A stretch of DNA of 64,000 nucleotides from Aurantimicrobium minutum (lineage in GTDB: Bacteria > Actinomycetota > Actinomycetes > Actinomycetales > Microbacteriaceae): positions 1 to 64,000 of the forward strand of contig NZ_JARXVT010000007.1 in assembly GCF_029892845.1 (NCBI RefSeq). Direction: 5' to 3'. The notes beneath the pieces are model-generated. The model made no database searches, was not told where the DNA came from, and saw only the letters and a program-made list of their open reading frames with translations. This document shows, one piece after another, positions 46,409 to 55,299 of this stretch. The translations under genes and the position numbers were made by a program. Each line of letters starts with the position of its first letter. Position 1 is the stretch's first letter.

Positions 46409-47680
46409 ATGAGTCCAACAACTGCCACCGTCGCAGAAGCTGCCTACGCTTTCTTCTCACATGCCCGCTTTGCTCGGGCCATGAGCATTCTTGCGATCGC
46501 TACTGCCTTGGGCACACACCTTTTGCGTTCCCTCACGGGAACTGCAGGTCTCACCGCCATCGTGGTCACCGAGCTGGTGCTGTGTGTTCTGATGGTGATT
46601 GCCCGCCGACGCGTGGTGCGCTGGAACGCGTTTCTGCCTATTTCGCTGGCTGTCTTTTTAGTGTGGTGTGCAGTCAGTTATTTCTGGTCGTATTACCCCA
46701 AGGCCAGTTTGGTTGGCATCGCATCCCAGCTCAGCTTCGCTGTGCTGGCGCTGGCCATCTCGTCCACGCGTGACACCATTCAGCTCATCCGCGCCATTGG
46801 TGATGTCCTCCGGGTATTTCTTGCCGCGTCTTTAGCTCTAGAGGTTGTTGCCGGGGTTTTGATTGATGGTCCCATTGAATTCCTGGGCATCCGAGGGAAC
46901 TTGGTTACTGGCGAAGGAATACAGGGAGTCTTTGGCTCGCGTAATGCTTTCATGCTTGTCTCACTTATCGCGCTTGTGACCTTCCTCATTGAATGGCGAA
47001 CCAAGAGTGTGACCCGGCAGGTTGCAGGCTGGTCTGTTCTGGGAGCTGCGCTCTGTGTCCTGTTAGCCGCCTCCCCCGTGGGATTTGTAACCGCAATTGC
47101 CGTCGCTGTGATTGCGGTGCTGTTAGCTTCCCTGCGCAAGATGGAACCCGCCGTTCGTCGAGGAACCGAAATTGCTGCAGCGAGTGCTGCTGGTCTGGGT
47201 TTGATCGTTGCCTGGGCATTGCGCGGAAGCATTCTTGAGGCGCTGAGTACTTCACCAGTTCTGCAATATCGCCTCTCCCTCTGGAGCGAAGAACTTCGCT
47301 TGGCCACGATGAAGCCCCTCGAAGGCTGGGGCTGGGTTGGCCTCTGGCCACGCAAGACTCAACCATTCACGGTGATGAATTCCGGCAGTGGTGACATTCA
47401 CAACTCTGGACTCAACATCTACCTGGATGCGTGGCTTCAGGTTGGCATCGTGGGCTTAGCCCTGTTGCTGATTCTTTTGGGCTTTGCCTTTGCACGTAGC
47501 TGGAGCTTGGCCACGTCAAAGAAGAGTGAGATCTATCTCTGGTCTCCACTTGTGCTGAGTCTTCTGTTGGTCTCAGGGCTTGCAGAAAGCACTGCCCTCA
47601 CTGAGTGGGGTTGGTTCTTTGTTGTCCTAATTGTGGCCCGAAGCTCAGCTGAGCTGAGCTGGCGCCGCACCAAGGACTAA
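46409..47680 (+). CDS. O-antigen ligase/polymerase-like membrane protein (second copy)
   Basis: A 423-residue paralogue of the preceding gene with the same layout of hydrophobic segments. GSRNAFMLVSLIALV (about residue 172), QYRLSLWSEELRLA (about 290) and GDIHNSGLNIYLDAWLQVG (about 330) keep the Arg, Glu and His-Asn positions of the Wzy_C domain. Tandem ligases suggest two polymers, or a heteromeric complex. Starts 9 bp after the first copy and has no promoter of its own. Ends convergent to the LCP gene, over a hairpin that overlaps both ends. Confidence 0.85.
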   Translation: MSPTTATVAEAAYAFFSHARFARAMSILAIATALGTHLLRSLTGTAGLTAIVVTELVLCVLMVIARRRVVRWNAFLPISLAVFLVWCAVSYFWSYYPKASLVGIASQLSFAVLALAISSTRDTIQLIRAIGDVLRVFLAASLALEVVAGVLIDGPIEFLGIRGNLVTGEGIQGVFGSRNAFMLVSLIALVTFLIEWRTKSVTRQVAGWSVLGAALCVLLAASPVGFVTAIAVAVIAVLLASLRKMEPAVRRGTEIAAASAAGLGLIVAWALRGSILEALSTSPVLQYRLSLWSEELRLATMKPLEGWGWVGLWPRKTQPFTVMNSGSGDIHNSGLNIYLDAWLQVGIVGLALLLILLGFAFARSWSLATSKKSEIYLWSPLVLSLLLVSGLAESTALTEWGWFFVVLIVARSSAELSWRRTKD

Positions 47681-47693
47681 CTCTGACTGTTCC

Positions 47694-49076
47694 TTACGGA
47701 ACAGGAGTCTCAGTGGGCTCTGGTGGGTGGATCACAGAGTTGATATAACCGTGAATACCGGCGTAGTCAGGGTATTCGGTGTCGACCGGGAAGGGCTCGT
47801 AGTAGGGAGTGAGCTCAACGTGGTTAATTGGCAGTTCCTTAGTTTTCAAACCAAGGTTCACAAAGTAGCCGAGCATCGACTGAGGAATATCAGTTTTCAC
47901 AACCTGCGTTCCAGCCGCCGCAATCTCTTGGAACTTGGTCAAAACGTTGGCAGGGTTCATCTGACGAAGCAAAGCTTCTTGAACCTGCTGCTGACGAGCC
48001 ATGCGGTCGTAGTCACCTGTGCCCGACCAGCGTGAGCGCATGTACATCATGGCGTGGTAGCCGTCTAAAGCTTGCTCGCCAATTTCAATCCACTCACCGA
48101 CTTCTTCTTCCGGCGTCTCAGGCTCAGCAATAGCGATGCGTTCTTCCACATTGATTGTTACCCCACCTAGAGAATCAATGAGGTTCTGTAAACCTTGCAT
48201 GTCGATAAGGACGTAGTACTGAATGTCCAGTCCGGTAATCGCTTCAGCTGCATCACGCATTGCTTCAATACCGGGTGAGCTACCTTCAGCTGCGGCATTG
48301 GGATAGAGATCAGGGTGGTCAACCTCTGCGGCAACATAGACCGTGTTCAAGCAGGCCCAGCGGGTGCAGTATTCACCGGTTTCCTGGGTGTACCCGTTGG
48401 GATAGACCGAATACATCGGTGAGTCTTCATTGAATGGAATGGCCTGCAGGTCACGAGGCATACCAATAATGGTGGCTGCACCGGTATCTGCATTGACGCT
48501 GACAACCTGAGCTGTGTCTGGACGCAAGCCGTCACGGTCTTCTCCTGCGTCACCGCCGAGAAGCAAGAAGTTGTATTGACCGTCAATCGGTGGCTGGCTA
48601 GGACCAGCTACGAAGATCTTGCCTAATGCGCTGTTCAAGCTACCGGTCAATGTGGCTGCATAGGCAGCTCCGCCAGAAATGAAGACCATGGCCAATACTG
48701 TGACGCCAGCAACCCACCACCTGGCACGAGGACCCGTCTTTACAACGCGAACTAAACGCAGGGTGTCCAGAGTGAGCACTGCCCACAATATGGCGTAAAA
48801 AAACAGCGCAATCTGGCCCACAAACAACGTAGGACCCCAGGTTGCAAGGAAGAACACTGCCGTTGGCCACAGCAGTCCGATCAGGCCTGTGATAAGCAGG
48901 AATCCAACAAGGACCAACGTGGCGCCCAGACCAAATTTGCCCAAGCGCTTGTTTCCAGCCAATGCCTGCACCGAACCCGGCAGCACGAAGTTGAGTACAA
49001 CCAACCACCAGGCGCGGGTGGTCATGACCTTCTGCGAACTGGTGTCGGGATACCTCAGTGGGCTGGTTTGACTCAT
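47694..49076 (-). CDS. LytR-CpsA-Psr (LCP) family wall polymer transferase
   Basis: A 460-residue membrane protein. Four or five N-terminal hydrophobic segments (to about 155) are followed by an extracellular LCP domain with [19 protein letters not shown] (about 173-191), [11 protein letters not shown] and [21 protein letters not shown] (given as [15 protein letters not shown] and ARQQQ). Asp and Arg residues of these loops bind the pyrophosphate of lipid-linked polymers. LCP enzymes attach teichoic acid, arabinogalactan or capsule to peptidoglycan. The multi-helix N-terminal domain is a common actinobacterial variant. ATG overlaps the purE stop (ATGA), so it is coupled to purE. Confidence 0.9.
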   Translation of the reverse strand: MSQTSPLRYPDTSSQKVMTTRAWWLVVLNFVLPGSVQALAGNKRLGKFGLGATLVLVGFLLITGLIGLLWPTAVFFLATWGPTLFVGQIALFFYAILWAVLTLDTLRLVRVVKTGPRARWWVAGVTVLAMVFISGGAAYAATLTGSLNSALGKIFVAGPSQPPIDGQYNFLLLGGDAGEDRDGLRPDTAQVVSVNADTGAATIIGMPRDLQAIPFNEDSPMYSVYPNGYTQETGEYCTRWACLNTVYVAAEVDHPDLYPNAAAEGSSPGIEAMRDAAEAITGLDIQYYVLIDMQGLQNLIDSLGGVTINVEERIAIAEPETPEEEVGEWIEIGEQALDGYHAMMYMRSRWSGTGDYDRMARQQQVQEALLRQMNPANVLTKFQEIAAAGTQVVKTDIPQSMLGYFVNLGLKTKELPINHVELTPYYEPFPVDTEYPDYAGIHGYINSVIHPPEPTETPVP

Positions 49077-49573
49077 AACTGAGACTTGAGAGCCTTGTTC
49101 TTTTCTTCGACCAGGTCGGCAAGGCCGGAAGCATACGCTTCCACGGCCCTGAGTAGTTCAGGGTTACTGGTGGCAAGAATCTTGACAGCCAGAAGCGCCG
49201 CGTTGGTGGCACCGCCGATAGACACGGTTGCCACGGGAACGCCGGCAGGCATCTGCACGATCGACAGCAGAGAGTCCATGCCATCGAGCTTGGACAGGGG
49301 AACAGGCACTCCCACAACAGGAAGTGGGGTCACACTCGCGAGCATGCCGGGGAGGTGCGCAGCACCACCGGCACCAGCGATGATGACCTTCAGGCCACGG
49401 CCTGCAGCTGCCTTACCAAAAGCAATCATTTTCTCTGGCGTGCGGTGCGCAGAAAGCACCTCAACCTCGAAGGGGATGCCAAAGTCGTTCAAGACGTTGG
49501 CGGCCGAACTCATGACAGTCCAGTCAGAGTCAGAGCCCATTACAACGGCGACGAGTGGGTGCGTTTCAGCCAT
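49073..49573 (-). CDS. purE: N5-carboxyaminoimidazole ribonucleotide mutase
   Basis: A 166-residue class I PurE of purine synthesis, moving a carboxyl group from N5-CAIR to form [37 protein letters not shown] (active His) and [16 protein letters not shown] are canonical. It follows purK by 16 bp but has its own -10 box, TAGCCT, 6 nt before the ATG. The LCP gene starts inside its stop codon. The purK-purE pair is normal; coupling to an LCP gene is unusual but also seen in other actinobacteria. Confidence 0.96.
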   Translation of the reverse strand: MAETHPLVAVVMGSDSDWTVMSSAANVLNDFGIPFEVEVLSAHRTPEKMIAFGKAAAGRGLKVIIAGAGGAAHLPGMLASVTPLPVVGVPVPLSKLDGMDSLLSIVQMPAGVPVATVSIGGATNAALLAVKILATSNPELLRAVEAYASGLADLVEEKNKALKSQL

Positions 49574-49579
49574 TGTTCA

Positions 49580-49585
49580 AGGCTA
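49580..49585 (-). promoter_or_regulatory. Leaderless -10 element of purE
   Basis: On the minus strand TAGCCT (49585-49580) ends exactly 6 nt before the purE ATG. Confidence 0.5.
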
Positions 49586-49589
49586 GGGC

Positions 49590-50717
49590 TCAGACCTGAA
49601 AGAATCCTGCTGCGCCACGCGCCTGATAGGCAACCTCGGGCAGATCATCACCAGATGCGTTGACGTGCCCCACCTTGCGGCCTGGGCGTGGTTCTTTGCC
49701 ATAGGTGTGGATTTTCACGGTGGGGTGATCTGCCATCGCGTGGGGGAAAGGAGAAAGCATGTCGCCAGAGGCAGGGCCACCCAAGATGTTGACCATCACC
49801 GTAAATGGTGCAGTCAACCCTGTAGCACCCAGTGGCAGGTCGAGCACAGCACGTAAGTGCTGCTCGAACTGGCTGGTGGTGCTGCCATCTTGGGTCCAGT
49901 GGCCGGAGTTGTGAGGACGCATGGCAAGTTCGTTGACCAGGATGCGGTCATCGGTGGTCTCGAACAGTTCCACAGCCATCACGCCGGTGACATCAAGCTC
50001 CGCTGCAATTTGGGTGGCTATGGAGCCAGCCATGTCAGCTATCTTGCCCTGCGAGTGAGGAGCTGGAGCAATAACCTCGCTGCAGACACCATCTGCTTGG
50101 ATGCTCTCCACCACAGGCCAGAGCGCCATTTCACCGCTGGGGCGACGAGCAATGAGCTGTGAAAGCTCACGGCGGAACTCGACGAATTCTTCCAAGAGCA
50201 GTGATTCACCGGGCTGCAGAAGATCAAGCCAGTCCGCCACATCTGAAACTGCGGTGATGACACGAACACCTTTACCGTCATAGCCGCCACGAGCCGTCTT
50301 CGCCACGGCACGGCCACCCCACTCAGCCAAGAAGTCAGTGACGTGCTCTGCAGTGGACGCTTGCGTCCAGCCTGGAACAGGGATACCGAGTTCACCGAGG
50401 CGTTCACGCATGCGGAGTTTGTCTTGAGCAAACTCAAGCGCGTGAGGACCTGGCTGGGCCGAGTAGCCGCGTGTGATCAGCTCTGCCAGAACATGTGCCG
50501 GGACGTGTTCGTGGTCAAAGGTAATGACGTCGCAGCCTGCTGCAAAAGCAAGGACGGTGTCAATGTCGGTGTAGTCGCCCACCATGGTTGCGGCGATCTG
50601 TGCGGAGGAACCTTCGTTCTCAGCCAGCACTCGGATATCTAGGCCTAGATTGATTGCAGGAGGCACCATCATGCGGGCCAATTGGCCGCCACCTATAACG
50701 CCAACTACAGTTGTCAA
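49590..50717 (-). CDS. purK: 5-(carboxyamino)imidazole ribonucleotide synthase
   Basis: A 375-residue ATP-grasp enzyme that makes N5-CAIR from AIR, bicarbonate and ATP. VVGVIGGGQLARMM is the N-terminal nucleotide fold, TARGGYDGKGVRV the ATP-binding loop and VNELAMRPHNSGHWT the metal-binding region. The frame is open to 50780, where GTG or ATG starts would overlap the divergent gtrA start; TTG at 50717 gives the family N terminus and leaves 55 bp between the genes, so I chose it with moderate confidence. Operon order purK-purE-LCP. Confidence 0.88.
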   Translation of the reverse strand: MTTVVGVIGGGQLARMMVPPAINLGLDIRVLAENEGSSAQIAATMVGDYTDIDTVLAFAAGCDVITFDHEHVPAHVLAELITRGYSAQPGPHALEFAQDKLRMRERLGELGIPVPGWTQASTAEHVTDFLAEWGGRAVAKTARGGYDGKGVRVITAVSDVADWLDLLQPGESLLLEEFVEFRRELSQLIARRPSGEMALWPVVESIQADGVCSEVIAPAPHSQGKIADMAGSIATQIAAELDVTGVMAVELFETTDDRILVNELAMRPHNSGHWTQDGSTTSQFEQHLRAVLDLPLGATGLTAPFTVMVNILGGPASGDMLSPFPHAMADHPTVKIHTYGKEPRPGRKVGHVNASGDDLPEVAYQARGAAGFFQV

Positions 50718-50772
50718 CGGCTCATCTTTCGCGTGGTTGAACGGGTTTGAGAGTGCACTTACGGGGAGAAAC

Positions 50773-51249
50773 ATGACCACATCGGAGCGAGCAATCGCAA
50801 CCGAGTCTTCCCCGAGCCTGTTTACTCGCTTGCGAAGAGGCCTGTTGGGCTACTTCGTCAAGTTTGGACTGGTCGGTTTGGTCGGCTTAGTTGTCGACGT
50901 TTCTCTCTTTAATCTACTCTCCCTCTCTGGAACCGGTTGGTGGTCAGAGCCTCTACAGGCAAAGTTCATCAGCACCTCGGTGGCTATCGTGGTCAACTGG
51001 TTGGGCAACCGCTACTGGACCTTCCGCCGCGACAAGCGTTCTGATGTTGTTCGTGAGCTCGTTGAATTTGTTCTGGCTTCTGTTGCCGGCATGCTCGTGA
51101 CCTTGGCCACACTCTGGTTCACGCACTACGTTCTCGGTTTTGATTCATTGTTGGCTGACAATATTTCTGCCAACGTCATTGGTCTGGGTCTTGGAACCCT
51201 GGTTCGCTTTGCTCTCTATCGCTGGTGGGTCTGGAACGTGAAGCGATGA
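50773..51249 (+). CDS. GtrA-family membrane protein
   Basis: A 158-residue protein with four transmembrane helices (FVKFGLVGLVGLVVDVSLF, a helix near VAIVVNWLGNRYWTF, VLASVAGMLVTLATLWF and ANVIGLGLGTLVRFALYRWW). GtrA proteins move or assist transfer of polyprenyl-linked sugars. ATG 50773 follows GGGGAG by 5 nt; an upstream in-frame extension to 50584 lies on purK and is rejected. The stop overlaps the next gene's ATG (ATGA). Rv3277 is the mycobacterial equivalent. Confidence 0.87.
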   Translation: MTTSERAIATESSPSLFTRLRRGLLGYFVKFGLVGLVGLVVDVSLFNLLSLSGTGWWSEPLQAKFISTSVAIVVNWLGNRYWTFRRDKRSDVVRELVEFVLASVAGMLVTLATLWFTHYVLGFDSLLADNISANVIGLGLGTLVRFALYRWWVWNVKR

Positions 51250-51998
51250 GCACCGTCGTCATCATTCCGACCTATAACGAACTCGAGACGCTGCCGGAGG
51301 CAGTGAAAGCAGTTCGTGCAGCAGTCCCTGAAGCGAACATTTTGATCGTGGACGACAGCAGCCCTGATGGCACTGGCGCCAAAGCGGATGCGTTAGCCAG
51401 TGCTGATCCGTTTGTTCACGTTCTCCACCGCGCTGAGAAGACTGGTCTCGGCGATGCCTATCTCGCTGGCTTCGAGTGGGCGCTCGAGCATGGCTTCGAA
51501 ATCATTGTCGAGATGGATGCTGATGGTTCCCACCCTGCCAATCGTCTCGGTGCACTAATCGGTGCGGTCTCTGCCCCCACCGTTCCTGGTGCTCACTACC
51601 CAGGTCTTGCTATTGGTTCTCGCTGGGTCGCGGGTGGATCGGTCGTGAACTGGCCAGCACACCGCTTATTCCTCAGTCGCGGAGCAAATTCCTATGCCCG
51701 CATTGCTTTGAACATCGACGTCAAAGATTCCACTGCAGGGTTCCGCGCCTTCCGCGCGGAAGTACTGCGCGGAATCCACCTCGAACAAGTCAACTCTCAC
51801 GGCTACTGCTTCCAAGTTGATCTCACCTTGCGCGTTCTCGATGCAGGTTACACCGTTGTGGAGCTGCCCATCGAGTTCAAAGAACGCGAAACAGGAGAAT
51901 CCAAGATGAGCAAGAACATCGTGATCGAAGCGATGAAGAGCGTGACCGCGTGGGGTTGGCAACGCCGCTTCGGCAAGAAGACTTCTAGAGCTTCTTAG
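51246..51998 (+). CDS. GT2 polyprenol-phosphate-mannose synthase-like enzyme
   Basis: A 250-residue GT2 enzyme without the C-terminal membrane domain. VVIIPTYNELETLPEAV and ILIVDDSSPDGTGAKAD form the nucleotide site and EMDADGSHPA the metal-binding DAD motif; KDSTAGFRAFRAEVL is typical of dolichol-phosphate mannose synthases. It probably makes polyprenyl-phosphomannose (Ppm1-like), with GtrA, to which it is translationally coupled, as partner. Mannose donors come from ManC. Ends convergent with the PH-domain gene, overlapping it by 4 nt. Confidence 0.88.
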   Translation: MSTVVIIPTYNELETLPEAVKAVRAAVPEANILIVDDSSPDGTGAKADALASADPFVHVLHRAEKTGLGDAYLAGFEWALEHGFEIIVEMDADGSHPANRLGALIGAVSAPTVPGAHYPGLAIGSRWVAGGSVVNWPAHRLFLSRGANSYARIALNIDVKDSTAGFRAFRAEVLRGIHLEQVNSHGYCFQVDLTLRVLDAGYTVVELPIEFKERETGESKMSKNIVIEAMKSVTAWGWQRRFGKKTSRAS

Positions 51999-52534
51999 TA
52001 TTCATTCGTCCAGCGCTGGTCATCGCGGCGCAGCTGCGCAGACAGCGGTGCTTGAGAATCCACCAACTCGGACAGAGCAGACAGAACCAGGTTTGCCTTA
52101 GGTAAATCAAAAAGTCGAATGGGAGCTTCTGCACCGGTGTTGAGGAGTAAATCACCGGCACCAAAAACAGCCTGAACAGCGTTCTGGCGCACTGTCACAT
52201 CGTGGATGCGACCAAAGAGAACCTCTTGCTTGGTGCGGGTGAAGATTCCGCGATAAATAATCACGCGGCGGGTGGTGATGATCACACGGTTGCCCAACCA
52301 GGTCACCAACGGGAATACCCACAACACAATGAGGAGCAGTGCGCTGAGTAGCCAGAACACCAAGTTCATCCAGAGTTCAGGAAAACCTTCAGAGAAGAAA
52401 CCCCATGCCGTTGCAACACCGATCAGCGCCATGGTGGGCATGAACAGAACACGTCCGTGGCGACGAAGTCGCACGACGACGGGTTCTGCTGCTTCTGTGG
52501 GCGCAGGCTCATAAGCAACAGTGGGGTTAGACAT
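51995..52534 (-). CDS. Bacterial PH-domain (bPH2) membrane protein
   Basis: A 179-residue protein with two transmembrane helices (about 31-50 and 55-80) and a C-terminal bPH2 domain: VIITTRRVIIYRGIFTRTKQ followed by VLFGRIHDVTVRQ and LLLNTG. This YdbS/Rv3278c-type family sits at the membrane, probably as a scaffold, with function unknown. It lies between Ppm-like GT2 and birA, as Rv3278c does. A hairpin (ACCGGG-N5-CCCGGT, 52557-52573) is in the gap to birA, whose stop is at 52602. Confidence 0.82.
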   Translation of the reverse strand: MSNPTVAYEPAPTEAAEPVVVRLRRHGRVLFMPTMALIGVATAWGFFSEGFPELWMNLVFWLLSALLLIVLWVFPLVTWLGNRVIITTRRVIIYRGIFTRTKQEVLFGRIHDVTVRQNAVQAVFGAGDLLLNTGAEAPIRLFDLPKANLVLSALSELVDSQAPLSAQLRRDDQRWTNEY

Positions 52535-52601
52535 TAGGTCAATTATTGTCGGCGGAACCGGGCTGATCCCGGTGACGCGCTGGGTAGTGGGTGGTACAGA
52601 G

Positions 52602-53411
52602 CTAGATCACACGCAGATGAGTGACATCTCCGGCAGAGACAACCAGCGGTTCAGCACAGTTACTCATCTCCACCACGAGTGACCCGGCCTCGTTGATGCC
52701 GATGGCAGTTCCCACGGGGTTCTCCCCCGAGGGAAGCTCAACTCGAACTGACTTTCCCAAAGTGCTGCAGGCTTCCGTCACCTGGTCGAGGAGTCCTGAG
52801 CTGCGGACGTTCCCGGCAGCCGAAACGAACACCCGCGTAATGCGCGAGAACTCAGTGAGATACGCAGCAAGGAGGGCATCAAGGGTTGTCTGTGCCCCTT
52901 CAAGAGCGAGCGATGTTGCCGTCGGTACCGGAAGGTCTTCTTCGGCGAGCGCAATGTTGACGCCCGTTCCCACCACGATGGCCGGCCCCTGTGGTGTAAC
53001 GACGAGTTCGCTCAGCACACCACACACTTTCTTCTCACCAATAAGCACATCATTGGGCCATTTGATATTTGCTTTCTTCCCCTCAGGAAGAACAGAGTTA
53101 CAGGCTCGTGCCATAGCCAGACCCGCGAGTAATCCAAACCAGCCCAGCGACTCTGGAGGCAGAGGACGTCCTGCAGGGGTCTGCGGCCGAAGTAATACAG
53201 AAACCGCTAGAGATGCACCAGCCGGTGCTGTCCAGTTGCGGCCAAGCCTGCCTTTGCCAGCGACCTGGTTGTCGGTGGCAACGACAGAAAAGTCTTCCCA
53301 CTGATGCCCTTCGCTGGAGTTCACTGCCGCAACCAGGTGGGTATTGGTCGAGCCCACTTCGTCCAGCCAGAGTAGGCGGGGAGTCAGGGGGGTGCTCAGC
53401 GAAAGGTCCAT
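52602..53411 (-). CDS. birA: Biotin-[acetyl-CoA carboxylase] ligase
   Basis: A 269-residue enzyme that attaches biotin to the carrier lysine of AccA3-type subunits. GKGRLGRNWTAPAGASLAVS is the biotin/ATP loop (residues about 53-72), KWPNDVLIGEKKVCGVL is the catalytic Lys site and VGTGVNIAL is also conserved. There is no N-terminal HTH, so it is a monofunctional ligase. It is divergent from accD, with which it acts. No leaderless -10 box is seen. Confidence 0.93.
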   Translation of the reverse strand: MDLSLSTPLTPRLLWLDEVGSTNTHLVAAVNSSEGHQWEDFSVVATDNQVAGKGRLGRNWTAPAGASLAVSVLLRPQTPAGRPLPPESLGWFGLLAGLAMARACNSVLPEGKKANIKWPNDVLIGEKKVCGVLSELVVTPQGPAIVVGTGVNIALAEEDLPVPTATSLALEGAQTTLDALLAAYLTEFSRITRVFVSAAGNVRSSGLLDQVTEACSTLGKSVRVELPSGENPVGTAIGINEAGSLVVEMSNCAEPLVVSAGDVTHLRVI

Positions 53412-53475
53412 AAGAACAGTTTGGCAGGAGTTTTTTGTAGGGAAGCTCTAACCCTTTTTCGATACCTATGGCAAG

Positions 53476-53481
53476 TAGAGT
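53476..53481 (+). promoter_or_regulatory. Leaderless -10 element of accD
   Basis: TAGAGT ends 7 nt before the GTG at 53489, which selects that start over ATG 53468. Confidence 0.4.
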
Positions 53482-53488
53482 GAAAAGC

Positions 53489-55087
53489 GTGACTGAAAAC
53501 GCGAAATCTATCGACCCCTTTACTACTGCCGGAAAGCTCGCCGATCTGAAGGCCCGCTTCAATGAAGCAGTAATTGAGAACGGTGCCAAGGCAGCTGAGA
53601 AGCAGCACGCCAAGGGCAAAATGACTGCCCGCGAGCGCATCGAAGAACTTCTTGACCCCGGCTCCTTCGTCGAACTGGACGAATATGTGCGTCACCGCAC
53701 CACTGCTTTTGGCATGGACAAGAACCGTCCCTACGGTGATGCTGTCGTCACGGGTACGGGAACAATCCACGGTCGCCAGGTTGCTGTCTACTCCCAGGAC
53801 TTCACCGTCTTCGGTGGATCTCTCGGTGAAGTTGCCGGTGAAAAGATCATCAAGGTCATGGACCTTGCTCTCAAGACTGGTGTTCCGATCCTCGGCATCC
53901 TGGACTCGGGTGGAGCTCGTATTCAAGAGGGTGTTGTTGCCCTGGGTAAGTACGGAGAAATCTTCCGACGCAACACCGCAGCTTCTGGTGTCATCCCTCA
54001 GATCTCCATCATCATGGGCCCCGCTGCCGGTGGTGCTGTCTACTCCCCTGCTCTGACTGACTTTGTGATCATGGTGGATAAGACCAGCCACATGTTCGTG
54101 ACCGGCCCTGACGTGATCAAGACCGTGACCGGTGAAGAGGTGGGCTTCGAGGAGCTTGGTGGCGCACTGACTCACAACACCGTCTCCGGTGTTTCTCACT
54201 ACCTCGCAGCTGACGAGAGCGATGCTCTCGACTACGCCCGCACACTGGTCGGCTTCCTGCCCGATAACAACATGGCTGAGCTTCCCGTCTATGAGTCCGA
54301 AGTTGAACTCGAGATTACCGACGAAGACAAGAAGCTCAACACCCTTATTCCCGACAGCACCAACCAGCCCTACGACGTGCACGAAGTGATTCGTGGCGTT
54401 GCAGACAACGGTGACTTCCTCGAGGTTCAGGCCCTGTTTGCGCCCAACATCGTGATCGGCTTCTCCCGCGTTGAAGGCCGCACCGTCGGCATCGTGGCTA
54501 ACCAGCCTTCACAGATGGCGGGAACGCTCAACATCGAAGCCGGTGAAAAGGCGTCACGTTTTGTTCGCTTCTGTGACGCGTTCTCTATCCCCATCCTCAC
54601 CCTTGTGGATGTTCCCGGATACCTTCCTGGTACCGACCAGGAGTGGGCTGGTGTGATTCGTCGTGGAGCCAAGCTGCTCTATGCATATTCCGAAGCAACC
54701 GTTCCCCTCGTAACCGTCATCACCCGCAAGGCTTACGGTGGCGCATACATCGTGATGGGCTCGAAGCAGCTCGGTGCTGACATCAACCTGGCCTGGCCCA
54801 CGGCAGAAATCGCCGTGATGGGCGGACAGGGTGCTGTCAACATTCTCTACCGCGGTGAGATCAAGAAGGCGGAAGAGGAAGGCGCTGACGTCAATGCCGT
54901 CCGCACCAAGCTCGCCAACGAATACACCTACAACGTGGCCAGCCCCTTCCTCGCTGCAGAGCGTGGAGAGCTAGACGGCGTGATTGAGCCAGCTCAGACC
55001 CGTGTTGCCGTGACCAAGGCACTTCGGGCTTTGCGAGGCAAGCGTGCATCATTGCCTCCCAAGAAGCACGGAAACATCCCACTGTGA
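53489..55087 (+). CDS. accD: Acyl-CoA carboxylase beta subunit (carboxyltransferase)
   Basis: A 532-residue carboxyltransferase (AccD5/PccB type), using carboxybiotin made by AccA3 to carboxylate acetyl- or propionyl-CoA. [20 protein letters not shown] near the N terminus, [32 protein letters not shown] and the C-terminal [19 protein letters not shown] are crotonase-fold motifs of the acyl-CoA sites. The start is uncertain: ATG 53468 or GTG 53489; the latter has TAGAGT 7 nt upstream. accE overlaps its stop, and birA is divergent. Confidence 0.95.
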   Translation: MTENAKSIDPFTTAGKLADLKARFNEAVIENGAKAAEKQHAKGKMTARERIEELLDPGSFVELDEYVRHRTTAFGMDKNRPYGDAVVTGTGTIHGRQVAVYSQDFTVFGGSLGEVAGEKIIKVMDLALKTGVPILGILDSGGARIQEGVVALGKYGEIFRRNTAASGVIPQISIIMGPAAGGAVYSPALTDFVIMVDKTSHMFVTGPDVIKTVTGEEVGFEELGGALTHNTVSGVSHYLAADESDALDYARTLVGFLPDNNMAELPVYESEVELEITDEDKKLNTLIPDSTNQPYDVHEVIRGVADNGDFLEVQALFAPNIVIGFSRVEGRTVGIVANQPSQMAGTLNIEAGEKASRFVRFCDAFSIPILTLVDVPGYLPGTDQEWAGVIRRGAKLLYAYSEATVPLVTVITRKAYGGAYIVMGSKQLGADINLAWPTAEIAVMGGQGAVNILYRGEIKKAEEEGADVNAVRTKLANEYTYNVASPFLAAERGELDGVIEPAQTRVAVTKALRALRGKRASLPPKKHGNIPL

Positions 55088-55299
55088 CAATCGAGAACGT
55101 GCGCTTCCTCACTCAGGGTGTCACCCCTGAGGAGAAAGCTGCTGTGCTCGCCATCCTCGACGCGCAGATTGCTGAAGAGTCAGCAATCGAGCACGAGGTG
55201 CAAGGCGCAGGGATGAGTGCCTGGCAGGTGTCTCAGCGCGGGATCCGCGAAGACATCAAGGGCGGCTCACGCCGCTTTGGTTGGGATTTCGGGAAGTAG
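55084..55299 (+). CDS. accE: Acyl-CoA carboxylase epsilon subunit
   Basis: A 71-residue protein of the AccE/PccE family. The N terminus [21 protein letters not shown] is the usual region and the rest is Gly/Arg-rich, ending FGWDFGK. It stabilises the AccA3-AccD complex. The start is GTG at 55084 in a GTGA overlap with the accD stop, so it is translationally coupled. Ends flush with the convergent RNA methyltransferase gene. Confidence 0.9.
   Translation: MTIENVRFLTQGVTPEEKAAVLAILDAQIAEESAIEHEVQGAGMSAWQVSQRGIREDIKGGSRRFGWDFGK

Noticed and set aside
47642-47655. Palindrome AGCTCAGCTGAGCT at the end of the second ligase-like gene
   Set aside because: It lies in coding sequence for an Ser-Ala-Glu-Leu-Ser stretch; simple repeat of similar codons, no context for a site.
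47687-47704. Hairpin CTGTTCC-TTAC-GGAACAG at the convergent gene ends
   Set aside because: Only 7 bp, no T-tract, and half of it is LCP coding sequence; may help termination but not supported as a terminator.
53396-54382. 328-codon open frame opposite accD
   Set aside because: Antisense to a clear accD gene; the protein has no recognisable domain and reflects codon bias.
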